Positions 53,126-62,259 of a stretch of DNA of 64,000 nucleotides are shown one piece after another (the stretch's first letter is position 1; each line of letters begins with the position of its first letter). The stretch comes from Jeotgalibacillus sp. ET6. Lineage in GTDB: Bacteria > Bacillota > Bacilli > Bacillales > Jeotgalibacillaceae. The stretch is from positions 62,001-126,000 of the forward strand of contig NZ_JARUIU010000004.1 of NCBI RefSeq assembly GCF_029667115.1, written 5' to 3'. The notes under the pieces are model-generated. The model saw only the letters and a list, made by a program, of their open reading frames with translations, had not been told where the DNA came from and searched no databases. Made by a program: the position numbers and the translations under genes.

Positions 53126-54124
53126 TTATTTCTCCGGTGCCAGCTCAATTGCCTGGCGAAGTGCTTCAAGCATGCTGCCTTCGTCGGCAATGCCTTTTCC
53201 GGCAATATCAAATGCGGTTCCGTGGTCTACGCTGGTGCGGATGATTGGCAGGCCGACTGTGATGTTCACGCCTGCTTCGAGACCAAGTACTTTGATGGGA
53301 CCGTGGCCCTGATCGTGATACATAGCGACCACGATATCAAAATCGCCGCGCTGGGCACGGAAGAAGAGTGTATCAGCCGGTAATGGGCCTTCAACCTCAA
53401 TGCCTTTTGCCTGTGCTTCTTCAATGGCAGGAATGATTTTTTCTTCTTCCTCGCCATAACCAAACAGACCATTTTCACCGGCGTGTGGATTAATGCCGCA
53501 CACACCGATCTTTGGTGATGAAATCCCTGATTTTGAGAGTGTCTCATGTGCCAGCTCGATGACCTTCAGTACACGTTGCGGCTGAATAGATTGAATGGCA
53601 TCAATCAGTCCCATATGTGTGGTTACATGAATGACCTTCAGCTTTGGAGAAGAAAGCATCATGGAAAAATCACTTGTACCTGTTAGTTCAGCAAGAATCT
53701 CGGTATGACCGGGATATTGGTGACCGCCTTTATGAAGCGCTTCTTTATTTAAAGGAGCGGTGCAGATTGCATCAATTTTACCTTCATTCGCCAGTTCGAT
53801 CGCCTTTTTCAAATATTGAAAAGCAGCGTCGCCAGCTTCAGCGGCTACTTGTCCAAATGGCAGATCAGCGGGCAGAAGGTTGAGATCCAGGCACTGAATT
53901 TCTCCATGTGCAGTTTCGGTCAGTGAATCCTGATCGTTTACTCTTTTTAACTTGATGGGGATGTTCAGTAATGCAGCCGCTTTTTCAAGACGTGAGGCAT
54001 CACCAATTACGATGGGATGAGCTTCTACATATAAATGCTGGTGCTGCAGGCTTTTGATAATTACTTCGGGTCCGACTCCTGCGCCGTCCCCCATTGTAAT
54101 GCCTATAATCGGTTTTTTACTCAT
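53126..54124 (-). CDS. PdxA2-type 4-phosphate acid-sugar dehydrogenase
   Basis: 332 residues, PdxA family. N-terminal GITMGDGAGVGPEVIIKSL, substrate His pair HVTTHMGLIDA and NPHAGENGLFGYGEEE, and YHDQGHGPIKVLGLEAGVN with the metal His. Its neighbours are a DUF1537 kinase and a KdgT permease, not pyridoxine genes, so it most likely oxidises D-threonate or D-erythronate 4-phosphate to DHAP and CO2. It overlaps the kinase gene by eight bases. Confidence 0.85.
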   Translation of the reverse strand: MSKKPIIGITMGDGAGVGPEVIIKSLQHQHLYVEAHPIVIGDASRLEKAAALLNIPIKLKRVNDQDSLTETAHGEIQCLDLNLLPADLPFGQVAAEAGDAAFQYLKKAIELANEGKIDAICTAPLNKEALHKGGHQYPGHTEILAELTGTSDFSMMLSSPKLKVIHVTTHMGLIDAIQSIQPQRVLKVIELAHETLSKSGISSPKIGVCGINPHAGENGLFGYGEEEEKIIPAIEEAQAKGIEVEGPLPADTLFFRAQRGDFDIVVAMYHDQGHGPIKVLGLEAGVNITVGLPIIRTSVDHGTAFDIAGKGIADEGSMLEALRQAIELAPEK

Positions 54125-55415
54125 GAATTGCCGCTCCTTTCAGTTTGCACATGGCACGGTAAATGGATTGCTTGTCTCCAAATGCACCGGCTTTTGTGAC
54201 AATGGTCATCGTGCGTTTGGGTCCAATTAGTTCTCCGGCTGGAATTCCGGCTTCGATTTGCTTAATCAGTCTGATCCCGCTGCCTCCAAGCAGCTTTGCG
54301 GTTTCTTTCGCTGTGTCGCCGCCAGTTAAAACAAAACTCTTCAGCTGTGGGGAACGGGCTGCAAGATCCCTCACGATTTCACCAAGTGCTGTAGAGATCG
54401 TTTCACCAATTTCATAGCTTGATAGACCAAGCTGCTGGCCGCGTTCTTTTATTTTTTCCCGAATCTCTGTGTGAGATGGTACGTAAAGGGCAAGATGCAG
54501 TTTGCTTTTTATGATTTCTTCACACTGTTTCATATACAGGACTCTTGTGGCATCCCATTGATCTGAAAAAATGTCGAGTGTATTCACTTCAACGCCGATA
54601 ACATCTTCTTGTTCTGCAGCATAGCGGACCTGTTCCTGTGTGACGCCTGACAAGCTTCCGCAAACAGCGACCACCTGATCAGCAGGTGTCAGTTCACGTT
54701 CTGCAGGCTTTTGATAAAAATTCAGCACATCCGGAAGGACTTCCGCAAGTCCGGCAGAACCTGCCCAGATAATAGAGGAAGACAGCCGGTTCATCCTGCC
54801 TGCAAAAAGGCGCAGGTCTTCTTCTGTTTCTGCATCGCACACGAGATAGTCAAAGCCGTCTTTTTTTAAGGAGAGGACTTTTTCAGAAAATAGCTGTTCA
54901 TCTTCCAGATCGTCCTTTTTTAGCAGCCCGACTTTTTCTCCAATTTCCTGCTCAATCAGGCGGGGAATAGAGGACTCTGTAACCGGGTGCTTCGGGTCTT
55001 TTGATATCTCGGTTTCCGACAATGGCTGACCTTTTATATAATGTATACCATCTTTTGTTGTGCGATGCAGGGCAGGGAAAGCAGGGGCAATGAACACAAA
55101 ATCAGGGGTGAACACGTCCTTTACTGCTTTTAACTCCGTGCCGATATGCCCTCTCAGGGTCGAATCCATTTTTTTATAAATGGTCTGATAGCCGGCTTCC
55201 TTTAAAAAAAGTGCGGCTTTTTTTGTTTGCTGAGCTGCTTTTTCTCTGATCAGCGCTCTGGCATTTGTGTCGATGACCAGCCCGCTGTCAAGGGTGTGCG
55301 ACCGGTCAGAAAGATCAAACAGCACGGAGGTTGGGATGCCCTTTTCCGTCAGCTGTACTCCGCTGTCGTTCGCACCTGTTAAATCATCTGCTATAATTCC
55401 GATCATTTTTTCCAT
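54117..55415 (-). CDS. Four-carbon acid sugar kinase (DUF1537 family)
   Basis: 432 residues. The N-terminal substrate domain has IGIIADDLTGANDSGVQLTE and YKKMDSTLRGHIGTELKA; the C-terminal nucleotide domain has FVLTGGDTAKETAKLLGGSG. DUF1537 proteins phosphorylate D-threonate, D-erythronate and related acids. The adjacent PdxA2 enzyme would use the product, and KdgT would import the acid; specificity is undetermined. Confidence 0.88.
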   Translation of the reverse strand: MEKMIGIIADDLTGANDSGVQLTEKGIPTSVLFDLSDRSHTLDSGLVIDTNARALIREKAAQQTKKAALFLKEAGYQTIYKKMDSTLRGHIGTELKAVKDVFTPDFVFIAPAFPALHRTTKDGIHYIKGQPLSETEISKDPKHPVTESSIPRLIEQEIGEKVGLLKKDDLEDEQLFSEKVLSLKKDGFDYLVCDAETEEDLRLFAGRMNRLSSSIIWAGSAGLAEVLPDVLNFYQKPAERELTPADQVVAVCGSLSGVTQEQVRYAAEQEDVIGVEVNTLDIFSDQWDATRVLYMKQCEEIIKSKLHLALYVPSHTEIREKIKERGQQLGLSSYEIGETISTALGEIVRDLAARSPQLKSFVLTGGDTAKETAKLLGGSGIRLIKQIEAGIPAGELIGPKRTMTIVTKAGAFGDKQSIYRAMCKLKGAAIHE

Positions 55416-55435
55416 TTAGTATCCCTCATTTAATT

Positions 55436-56440
55436 CTAAGATGCTTTCGTGGAGTTGTCTTCCGTTGAAAAATCTTCCGGCAGTCTGACTCCTTTTTTCT
55501 CCAGGCGCTTTACTAAAAAGGCAACGTACAGCGGCAGTAGAATCGCTGTTGTCACAACAGAAGCCGCTACCTGAACAGTCGCAAGCTCTGCATTAGCAGC
55601 AAAACCTGCACTTGCTGCAGCGATTGCAGCAGGTGTCGCGACTGCATTCCCCGCTGTTGAGCCTTCCGCTGCTCCAACGATCGGGTTCCATTTCATCGCT
55701 TTGAATACAAGATAAGCAGCTGATCCGGTTACAAAGACTGTAAGCAATCCGAGGACCACACCTGCAAGACCGCCTTCAATGATCGCAGTGAAGTTGATTC
55801 CCATCCCGAGAGCAAAGGCGAAAAATGGAATCAGCATAGAGCTTCCTTTATTTAAAAAGTCTCTCATATCCTCATCCAGGTTTCCTAAGATCATCCCAAT
55901 GACAATTGGAAGTAAGACGGAAACGAACGATGTTACAGAGAACAATCCGTCCACAAAGCCCATTGCTCCAAAGATGCTCAAGGCAACCATTGTTAGAAAA
56001 GGTCCGTCATTCAGCGCAAGAAGTGAATAAGCTGCACGGTCTGTTTTATCGCCGTACTGGCCGACAAGTGCTACATAAAGGCCGCCGTTGCTGTTTGTCA
56101 TGGCTGCAATAATGGCAATTGGAGCAAGTCCAAGCCAAAGCCCATTGTCACCAGCAAAAGTGTAAGCAAGTAAACCAACGCCTGCACCGACAATCCATTT
56201 CACGGATAACAGCGTGGCTCCTTTCCCAAGACTGACGCCTACATTCTTAAAGTTAATCTGAGCCCCTGTACATAGGAGGAATAGAGCGATTAATGTGCCA
56301 GCTCCGTCCACGAACAGTGCCTGAGTAAAATTCCCGATTCGAAGCAAGTCCGGTGCAATGGTATTCAGTGTTGCAGCAAGCAACAACGGAACTACCATCA
56401 TACCACCTGGAATGCGGTCAAGTGTAGCTTTAATCTTCAT
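55436..56440 (-). CDS. 2-keto-3-deoxygluconate permease-family transporter
   Basis: 334 residues, ten or so helices, KdgT family (IPGGMMVVPLLLAATLNTIA; NGGLYVALVGQYGDKTD; GSTAGNAVATPAAIAAAS). In this context it probably imports a four-carbon acid sugar for the downstream kinase. First gene of the operon, 16-20 bases before the kinase. Two cre-like sites and a motif shared with its regulator lie upstream. Confidence 0.88.
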   Translation of the reverse strand: MKIKATLDRIPGGMMVVPLLLAATLNTIAPDLLRIGNFTQALFVDGAGTLIALFLLCTGAQINFKNVGVSLGKGATLLSVKWIVGAGVGLLAYTFAGDNGLWLGLAPIAIIAAMTNSNGGLYVALVGQYGDKTDRAAYSLLALNDGPFLTMVALSIFGAMGFVDGLFSVTSFVSVLLPIVIGMILGNLDEDMRDFLNKGSSMLIPFFAFALGMGINFTAIIEGGLAGVVLGLLTVFVTGSAAYLVFKAMKWNPIVGAAEGSTAGNAVATPAAIAAASAGFAANAELATVQVAASVVTTAILLPLYVAFLVKRLEKKGVRLPEDFSTEDNSTKAS

Positions 56441-56481
56441 TTTGCCATCCCCTTTGTGTATGTTTTAAACAAATATTAAAA

Positions 56482-56525
56482 ATATAGCGCTTTCAATAAC
56501 TAATATAAACCTGTAAGCGCTTTTT
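56482..56525. promoter_or_regulatory. Two cre-like sites upstream of the kdgT-like gene
   Basis: On the minus strand TTGAAAGCGCTATAT (56482-56496); on the plus strand CTGTAAGCGCTTTTT (56511-56525). Both share the AAGCGCT core of cre. They would place the acid-sugar operon under CcpA control. Confidence 0.6.
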
Positions 56526-56567
56526 TGCAACAGCAATAATAATATTGTTTTTAAATTTTATAAAATT

Positions 56568-56583
56568 GTTGCATTTTAAAACA
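56568..56583. promoter_or_regulatory. Shared 16-bp motif, copy upstream of the kdgT operon
   Basis: GTTGCATTTTAAAACA occurs here and once more at 58455-58470 in front of the regulator gene. Identical 16-mers in just these two promoter regions make it the likely operator of the PrpR-like protein (inference). Confidence 0.65.
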
Positions 56584-56587
56584 AAAA

Positions 56588-56616
56588 AGGCTGGGACAAA
56601 AGTGTCTCAGCCTCTT
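56588..56616. terminator. Head hairpin of repeat copy (terminator-like)
   Basis: AGGCTGGGACA and TGTCTCAGCCT form an 11-bp stem with one wobble, followed by CTTTT. On the plus strand it precedes the repeat at 56617. Confidence 0.7.
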
Positions 56617-56690
56617 TTACTGGTTCGCTGCGCTTCAGGTGGACGCTTGCCGTCACATCCTGCTGGTGTCGCCACGTTCCGCTCACCTCA
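56617..56690 (+). repeat. 135-bp intergenic repeat, copy with internal deletion
   Basis: Starts ACTGGTTCGCTGCGCTTCAGG and ends CGCTCACCTCATACT, but GGACGCTT joins directly to GCCGTCA; about 60 bp of the middle are missing between the two GCTT sequences of the full repeat. Confidence 0.8.
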
Positions 56691-56749
56691 TACTCATGAA
56701 ACATTATGCATTAATTGCTTAAAGGTTTTTTCAGTTATGCCCCAACATC

Positions 56750-58435
56750 TCATTCATCATTTAATTTACGCCATAGCGTGGAACGGTTTATTCCAAGACG
56801 TTTGGCTGCCTTGGACTGATTTCCGTTTTCTTCATTTAGCACTTGATCAATAACGCGTTTTTCAATCTCTTTTAATGTTCCCGAAAGTGTTAAGGGAACG
56901 GAGGAAGCCAGTGATTGTTTCGCTTCCAGCAGTTTTTTTACATCTTCCGGTTCAATATAAAAACCAGAGGCCTGTCTGCTTAATGCGCGAATGGTCTGTT
57001 TTAGTTCATTTAAGTTGCCCGGCCATGTATATTGCTGAAGAAGATCCATCGCTTTGGATTTTATGCCAAGCGTTTCACTTCCGTTTTCCATGTGAAAGGA
57101 CGTTAAAAAGTAGTGGGCAAATGCCGGAATATCTGCTCTTCTCTCCACTAAAGGAAGCAGGTGAAGCGCTTCAGCTTCTCCAGATTCAAGGTAGGGAGCT
57201 TCATCAATGAACAGAATCTGAATATCTGCTGGCAAACGTTCGATCAAACCGTTCACTTGTTTTATCAACTCCGGGTCTGCAGCCTGCAGCCTGTGAACAA
57301 GAAGAGTCCCTTTTTGAATCGGGAGCAGGATTTTTGTGAGTGTTTCCAAGCTGCTTTGATCCATTTGTGCACCATCCAGGGATAGAAACGGTGCTTCCTT
57401 AAAGCGTTCAATATGCAGGAACGATGCAGCTGCCGATCTGCCGGTTCCTGGGGCTCCGATAATATGAACAGGCTTGTGCTGGGAGGAGAGCTTTTTCAAT
57501 TGATTTCGTAATGAATGGGTGTACAAGCTGTCTCCAATGAGTGCCATAGGCTTTACATCAAAGTGAATCGATACGTCACTTCGCTTTTCCAGACCGCTGG
57601 TTGGATAAAACATCAGCCCTGCCATATACCGGTTTACACAAAAAATCTGAAGCATGTAGGAGCGATCGTTTGCCGTAAATGGAATCCATTTGGCCGTTTG
57701 GCTCCCTATACTGTCTTTTATAGCACGTTTTATTGAGGAAAAAGTGATTGAATCCTGTTGAGCCATTTGGTCGAATTTTTCATTCTTTTCCCTGATGGAC
57801 AATTCTTCATCTACAATCGCCATAGGATGAGGGAAATGTAAAAAGGTTTCGTGCAGAAGAGAGAAGTTGTGCTTCACTTTTTTTGAAAGCGAAAATGCCC
57901 GTCTCGCTTCTTCAACCGCCTGCAGCAAAGCCTCTTTTCCGGAAGTGATGAGTACTCCGTGGATCCCGGTGGATTCAGCGGTCTGAACCGTGATGACGTC
58001 GCCAATCACCGCCTGAAAGCCCTGAGCTTTTAATTCTTCGAGCAAAGGCTTTACTTCTTCCCGGGTATGGACGGTTTTTACTTCCACATCGTATTCAAGA
58101 ATATTGCAAAGTGTGGCAGCTCCTTGAGTGATAGAAGAAAAACCGACAAGTGCCACTTTTTTATTCATATTTTTAATGAGTGTAAATACTCGGAGCATAT
58201 CGTATCCTGTTATATCAATATGGATGACAGGCAATGATGCCGCTTTTTCAATTGTTAAAGCGGTTCCTCCGCGGCTGATTAAAACATCATAATCCTCCAG
58301 CTCCGCCTGGCGCGCAAATTCCTCCCCTTCATCCAGATTTGCCACTCGTATATCAAGGGTCACATCTGAAGGGAGAGCGAGCTGCTTCATAACTTCTGCC
58401 ATTCCGCTGTAAGGGGCAATTAACATTGCTTTCAT
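56750..58435 (-). CDS. PrpR-N type regulator with degenerate AAA+ domain
   Basis: 561 residues. The N-terminal PrpR-N domain (about 1-180, IAPYSGMAEVMKQLALPSDV; DYDVLISRGGTALTIEKAAS) senses a small molecule. A PAS-like linker follows, then an AAA+ region with Walker A GAPGTGRSA (about 337). A Fis-type helix-turn-helix ends the protein (NGNQSKAAKRLGINRSTLWR). The GAFTGA loop needed to contact sigma-54 is absent, and the Walker B is poor. It therefore probably acts with sigma-A. It is convergent in role with the kdgT-dtnK-pdxA2 operon and shares its upstream motif. Confidence 0.82.
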   Translation of the reverse strand: MKAMLIAPYSGMAEVMKQLALPSDVTLDIRVANLDEGEEFARQAELEDYDVLISRGGTALTIEKAASLPVIHIDITGYDMLRVFTLIKNMNKKVALVGFSSITQGAATLCNILEYDVEVKTVHTREEVKPLLEELKAQGFQAVIGDVITVQTAESTGIHGVLITSGKEALLQAVEEARRAFSLSKKVKHNFSLLHETFLHFPHPMAIVDEELSIREKNEKFDQMAQQDSITFSSIKRAIKDSIGSQTAKWIPFTANDRSYMLQIFCVNRYMAGLMFYPTSGLEKRSDVSIHFDVKPMALIGDSLYTHSLRNQLKKLSSQHKPVHIIGAPGTGRSAAASFLHIERFKEAPFLSLDGAQMDQSSLETLTKILLPIQKGTLLVHRLQAADPELIKQVNGLIERLPADIQILFIDEAPYLESGEAEALHLLPLVERRADIPAFAHYFLTSFHMENGSETLGIKSKAMDLLQQYTWPGNLNELKQTIRALSRQASGFYIEPEDVKKLLEAKQSLASSVPLTLSGTLKEIEKRVIDQVLNEENGNQSKAAKRLGINRSTLWRKLNDE

Positions 58436-58454
58436 ACGCTTCTACTCCTAACGT

Positions 58455-58470
58455 GTTGCATTTTAAAACA
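58455..58470. promoter_or_regulatory. Shared 16-bp motif, copy upstream of the regulator gene
   Basis: GTTGCATTTTAAAACA, identical to 56568-56583 and about 20 bases from the regulator start, suggesting autoregulation. Confidence 0.65.
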
Positions 58471-58680
58471 CTATCATTATGACATACTCATGGAACCTTG
58501 TCACGACAGGAGATAGACAAACCTTGTCAGAAAATCGAACCTTTCCGAGAAGCTGAGACGAGGGTACTAGTGAAATAATGCTCGAGGTAACAGGAGAATT
58601 ATTTTCTATAAAATGGAAAATATGATAATGTAGTAGATGATGGTGTTGTGAAACGTAATTAATCGAAAGGAGGAAAATGA

Positions 58681-58968
58681 ATGGCTAAGTCTTACTCTTG
58701 GAGAAGTTATACTTTTCTTACGGTAAGTGTACTCGTGTCGATATTGATGGTATCCATTGATCCGGTAGCTGTTGCTTTTTCAGAAAGAGCAGCAACGTTC
58801 ATGATAAACTGTGTGTTTATAGGGCTGCTGCTTTCCATTGTGTTAGCAGTTATCAACTTTATTAGCAATAAAGAGAAACGCTTAATTTCGATTATAGCGC
58901 TTATCATTACCCTATTGAATATAGCTGTCGTTGTATTTTTTCTGTGGTTTGGAGCGAATTTTTCTTAA
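58681..58968 (+). CDS. Small three-helix membrane protein
   Basis: 95 residues. AAGGAGG site before ATG 58681. Helices at about 12-28, 38-60 and 68-92. Lys-rich loop SNKEKR between the last two. No family recognised. Alone between the acid-sugar regulator and the siderophore operon. Confidence 0.65.
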   Translation: MAKSYSWRSYTFLTVSVLVSILMVSIDPVAVAFSERAATFMINCVFIGLLLSIVLAVINFISNKEKRLISIIALIITLLNIAVVVFFLWFGANFS

Positions 58969-59125
58969 TTGAAGCATCAATATGGCTGGTTTATTTAGGA
59001 GAGCGCTAAGAGATTTCTTTCATCTAAAGGGAAAAATAATGAAATGAAAAATAATAATTAATTGAAATTAATTCTCAATTAGTGGTTGATTAACCTTTGC
59101 AATTGGCATACAATCATATTGCGAA

Positions 59126-59140
59126 TGAAAATCATTATCA
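59126..59140. promoter_or_regulatory. Fur box of the second siderophore operon
   Basis: TGAAAATCATTATCA fits TGATAAT-N-ATTATCA at 14 of 15 positions, 20 bases upstream of the binding-protein start. Confidence 0.85.
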
Positions 59141-59159
59141 CTTAAAGGAGAGTAGAACA

Positions 59160-60137
59160 ATGAGCAAAAAATTATTATTTTTACTTGCTGCATGTATGCT
59201 TTCAGTGCTTTTTCTTGCAGCCTGTGGAGGCAGTGAGGATGAAGGATCGGATGCAGCAGAATCAGATAGCGGCAATGCGGCAGAAGAAAGTGGAGCAATT
59301 GAAGTTTCTCATGCAATGGGTACCACAACGATTGAAGAAAAGCCGGAGCGTGTGGTGTCACTTTATCAGGGAGCAACGGATACGGTGCTTGCATTCGATG
59401 TTACGCCGGTTGGAGTCGTTGAATCATGGGTGGAACTGCCGATGTATGATTACATAAAAGATGATTTGCAGGACGTTACATATGTAGGGCAGGAAACACA
59501 GCCTAACCTGGAAGAAATTGCTGCGTTGGAGCCGGATGTGATTTTTGCTTCTCAGATCCGTCATGAAGAGATTTATGAGCAGCTGTCAGAAATCGCCCCA
59601 ACGATTGTTAATGAAACGATCTATGACTTTAAAGAAACAACGAATTTAATTGGACAGGCGCTTGGAGAAGAAGAAAAGGCGGAGAATCTTTTAGACGAGT
59701 GGGACGGCCGAATTGCTGATTTTCAAGAGAAGATTGGTTCAGATGAAAATTGGCCGATGAGTGCTGCGGTATTAAACTACCGTCCGGATCATGCCCGTAT
59801 CTACGTAACTGGATTTGCTGGGTCCATTTTGCAGGAGCTTGGATTTGAAGAGCCGATCGAGCTTCAGGGACAAAATGAAGAAATCGTTATGTTAAATGAT
59901 AAAGAAGCGATTCCGCAAATGAACGCAGATGTTTTCTTCCAATTCATGGAGGAGACGCCTGATGTACAGAAGAATTTTGAAGAATGGACAGCTCACCCGC
60001 TTTATCAAAACCTTGAAGCGGTGCAAAACGACAATGTGTATACCGTTGATGAGGTTTCATGGAATATGGCTGGCGGCTTACAGGCTGCAAACGAGATGCT
60101 GGATGATATTTACGAGTATTTCGAGGTTGAGCAATAA
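59160..60137 (+). CDS. Siderophore-binding lipoprotein
   Basis: 325 residues. ATG 59160 has AAGGAGAG upstream; the frame from 59097 is longer but overlaps the Fur box. Lipobox FLAAC with Cys near residue 21, then a Ser/Glu-rich linker and the FecB fold (IEVSHAMGTTTIEEKPERVV). Second iron uptake system in the window, distinct in sequence from that at 8407. Confidence 0.92.
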   Translation: MSKKLLFLLAACMLSVLFLAACGGSEDEGSDAAESDSGNAAEESGAIEVSHAMGTTTIEEKPERVVSLYQGATDTVLAFDVTPVGVVESWVELPMYDYIKDDLQDVTYVGQETQPNLEEIAALEPDVIFASQIRHEEIYEQLSEIAPTIVNETIYDFKETTNLIGQALGEEEKAENLLDEWDGRIADFQEKIGSDENWPMSAAVLNYRPDHARIYVTGFAGSILQELGFEEPIELQGQNEEIVMLNDKEAIPQMNADVFFQFMEETPDVQKNFEEWTAHPLYQNLEAVQNDNVYTVDEVSWNMAGGLQAANEMLDDIYEYFEVEQ

Positions 60138-60146
60138 AAATGGTTG

Positions 60147-60176
60147 AAGGGGAGGCATCATGCGTCCCCTTTTTCT
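60147..60176 (+). other. Hairpin between binding protein and permease genes
   Basis: AGGGGA pairs with TCCCCT around GGCATCATGCG, followed by TTTTTCT. Probably a partial terminator that keeps binding protein mRNA in excess over permease mRNA. Confidence 0.65.
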
Positions 60177-60197
60177 CATGAAAGAAGAGGCGTTACT

Positions 60198-61202
60198 ATG
60201 TTGCATTCACCACTAGTTAAATGGATCGGATTAATCGGGCTGTTCCTGGCTGTTGCCCTGCTGTTTTTAACAAGTCTTGCAGTAGGACAGACCGCCATTC
60301 CTCTTTCGGAAACATGGGAGGCGCTGACCCAGTATGATCCTGATAATACCAATCATTTAATCATTGGCACCTCGCGTTTATCGCGAGCAGTCATTTCACT
60401 TGTTATTGGCATAAATCTTGCCTTGGCGGGTGTATTTGTGCAGGCGTTAACAAGAAATCCTCTTGCAGCACCTGATCTTTTAGGGATAAATGCCGGAGCG
60501 ATTTTCTTTATTGTTTTTGCGATTACCTGGCTTGAAGTGTCCTCGCTTTCAGGCTATATGTGGTTTGCCTTTCTCGGAGCGGCTATTGCTGGGGGAACGG
60601 TATTTTTTCTCGGGAGTCTTGGACGCGACGGTCTGACCCCGATCAAAGTCATTCTCGCAGGGGTTGCATTAACCGCTCTGTTTGTTTCCTTTACGCAAGG
60701 AATGCTTGTGCTGGATGAACAGTCTATTCAAACGGTCCTTTTTTGGATTGCAGGCTCCGTTGCAGGACGTGATATGGACATGCTCATGTCTGTCATGCCA
60801 TTTTTGCTGAGTGCGCTTGTGGTGAGCTTTTTTATGGCGCGGCCAATGGGCGTTTTTTCATCAGGCGACGATGTGGCAAAAGGGCTTGGACAAAAGGTGG
60901 GTGTAACCAAGCTCATTCTGGGGCTTCTGGTTATTGTATTGGCGGGCGGTTCAGTCGCTGTAGTGGGTTCTGTTGGATTTATCGGACTCATCGTTCCGCA
61001 TATGGCAAAAAGTCTTGTGGGAAATGATTATCGATGGATTCTTCCATACAGTGGGTTACTAGGTGCAGCGATTTTATTGTCAGCCGATATCGTGGCGCGC
61101 ATCATTATTGCCCCGCAGGAAGTGCCGATTGGAGTAATGACGGCGCTGATTGGCGGACCTTTCTTTATTTACCTGGCTAAGAAAGGGGTGGCGAAAAAAT
61201 GA
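60198..61202 (+). CDS. Siderophore ABC permease (FecCD family)
   Basis: 334 residues. ATG 60198 has AAGAGG upstream; the frame from 60144 includes the attenuator hairpin and is rejected. Family motifs RLSRAVISLVIGINLALAGV, RNPLAAPDLLGINAG and DDVAKGLGQKVGVTK. Overlaps the next permease by four bases. Confidence 0.9.
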   Translation: MLHSPLVKWIGLIGLFLAVALLFLTSLAVGQTAIPLSETWEALTQYDPDNTNHLIIGTSRLSRAVISLVIGINLALAGVFVQALTRNPLAAPDLLGINAGAIFFIVFAITWLEVSSLSGYMWFAFLGAAIAGGTVFFLGSLGRDGLTPIKVILAGVALTALFVSFTQGMLVLDEQSIQTVLFWIAGSVAGRDMDMLMSVMPFLLSALVVSFFMARPMGVFSSGDDVAKGLGQKVGVTKLILGLLVIVLAGGSVAVVGSVGFIGLIVPHMAKSLVGNDYRWILPYSGLLGAAILLSADIVARIIIAPQEVPIGVMTALIGGPFFIYLAKKGVAKK

Positions 61203-62233
61203 AGTACTGGACCTTGCGTCTTTTTAATGACCGTATTTCCATTCAGGTGTCGATGCGCTGGCTGCTCACCGTGGCAGGCTGGTTAGCAGTAGTAGGAGGG
61301 GTATTCCTTTTGAGTCTCTCAGCAGGCAGCAACTGGATTCCTCTATCTGAAGTGTTTAAGCAGCTGACAGGACAAATCGATCAGCACACATTTGTTGTGG
61401 AAACTCTGCGTCTTCCGAGGGCGCTGCTCGCCTTGCTGGTAGGGGCGGCTCTTGGTGTAGCAGGTCTGATTTTACAAAGTCTTGTTAGAAACCCTCTTGC
61501 TTCACCGGATATTATCGGGATCACAAGCGGAGCCTCTCTTGGTGCTGTCACCTTTATTTCGTTTGGCGCCGGTGTGATCAGCATGCAGTATTTGCCGCTT
61601 GCAGCCATTTTGGGAGGACTGCTCGCTGCTCTGTTAATCTATCTTATTTCATGGAATAAAGGGGTAACACCCATCCGGCTGGTGCTGATTGGTGTGGGGC
61701 TTTCTGCCATTATGAAGGCATGTGTCACCTTCATGCTTGTCATGAGTGAAACCGCTACGACAACAAAATCCTATATCTGGCTCACGGGAAGCATTTACGG
61801 GGCGTCCTGGAGTGATGTCACCTCTATGATCTGGTGGCTTCTTATTCCCATTCCATTTCTAATTGTGTTTGGGAGAGGACTGAATGTCACGGAGATAGGG
61901 GAAGATTTCTCTGTAAGCGTCGGAATTCGCGTGCAGCTTCAGCAATTTATCTTTTTGATGTGCAGTGTCATGCTTGCAGGCACAGCGGCTGCTTTTGCTG
62001 GCGGAATTGAATTTGTGGGGCTGATGGCGCCGCATATTGCCAGGCGCATGGTTCATCGGTCGTTTCCCGGATTGGCTGTCGTCACGGCTCTGGTTGGTGC
62101 ATTCCTTGTTATCATAGCCGATCTTGTTGCCCGAACCCTGTTCCTGCCGCTTGATATTCCTGCGGGAGTATTCACAGCTGCGATCGGTGCACCATTTTTC
62201 CTCTATTTATTATTTCGCTACCGAAATCAATAA
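61199..62233 (+). CDS. Siderophore ABC permease (FecCD family)
   Basis: 344 residues. RLPRALLALLVGAALGVAGL, RNPLASPDIIGITSGASLGA, GEDFSVSVGIRV coupling loop. Forms the permease pair with its upstream neighbour. No ATPase gene follows; the ATPase must come from elsewhere, perhaps the one at 5528-6343. Confidence 0.9.
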   Translation: MKYWTLRLFNDRISIQVSMRWLLTVAGWLAVVGGVFLLSLSAGSNWIPLSEVFKQLTGQIDQHTFVVETLRLPRALLALLVGAALGVAGLILQSLVRNPLASPDIIGITSGASLGAVTFISFGAGVISMQYLPLAAILGGLLAALLIYLISWNKGVTPIRLVLIGVGLSAIMKACVTFMLVMSETATTTKSYIWLTGSIYGASWSDVTSMIWWLLIPIPFLIVFGRGLNVTEIGEDFSVSVGIRVQLQQFIFLMCSVMLAGTAAAFAGGIEFVGLMAPHIARRMVHRSFPGLAVVTALVGAFLVIIADLVARTLFLPLDIPAGVFTAAIGAPFFLYLLFRYRNQ

Positions 62234-62259
62234 AGGACAGAATGTAAAGGAGACCTAGC

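Noticed and set aside
56441-56600. Sigma-54 promoter for the acid-sugar operon
   Set aside because: No TGGCAC-N5-TTGC-like element could be found, and the regulator lacks GAFTGA.
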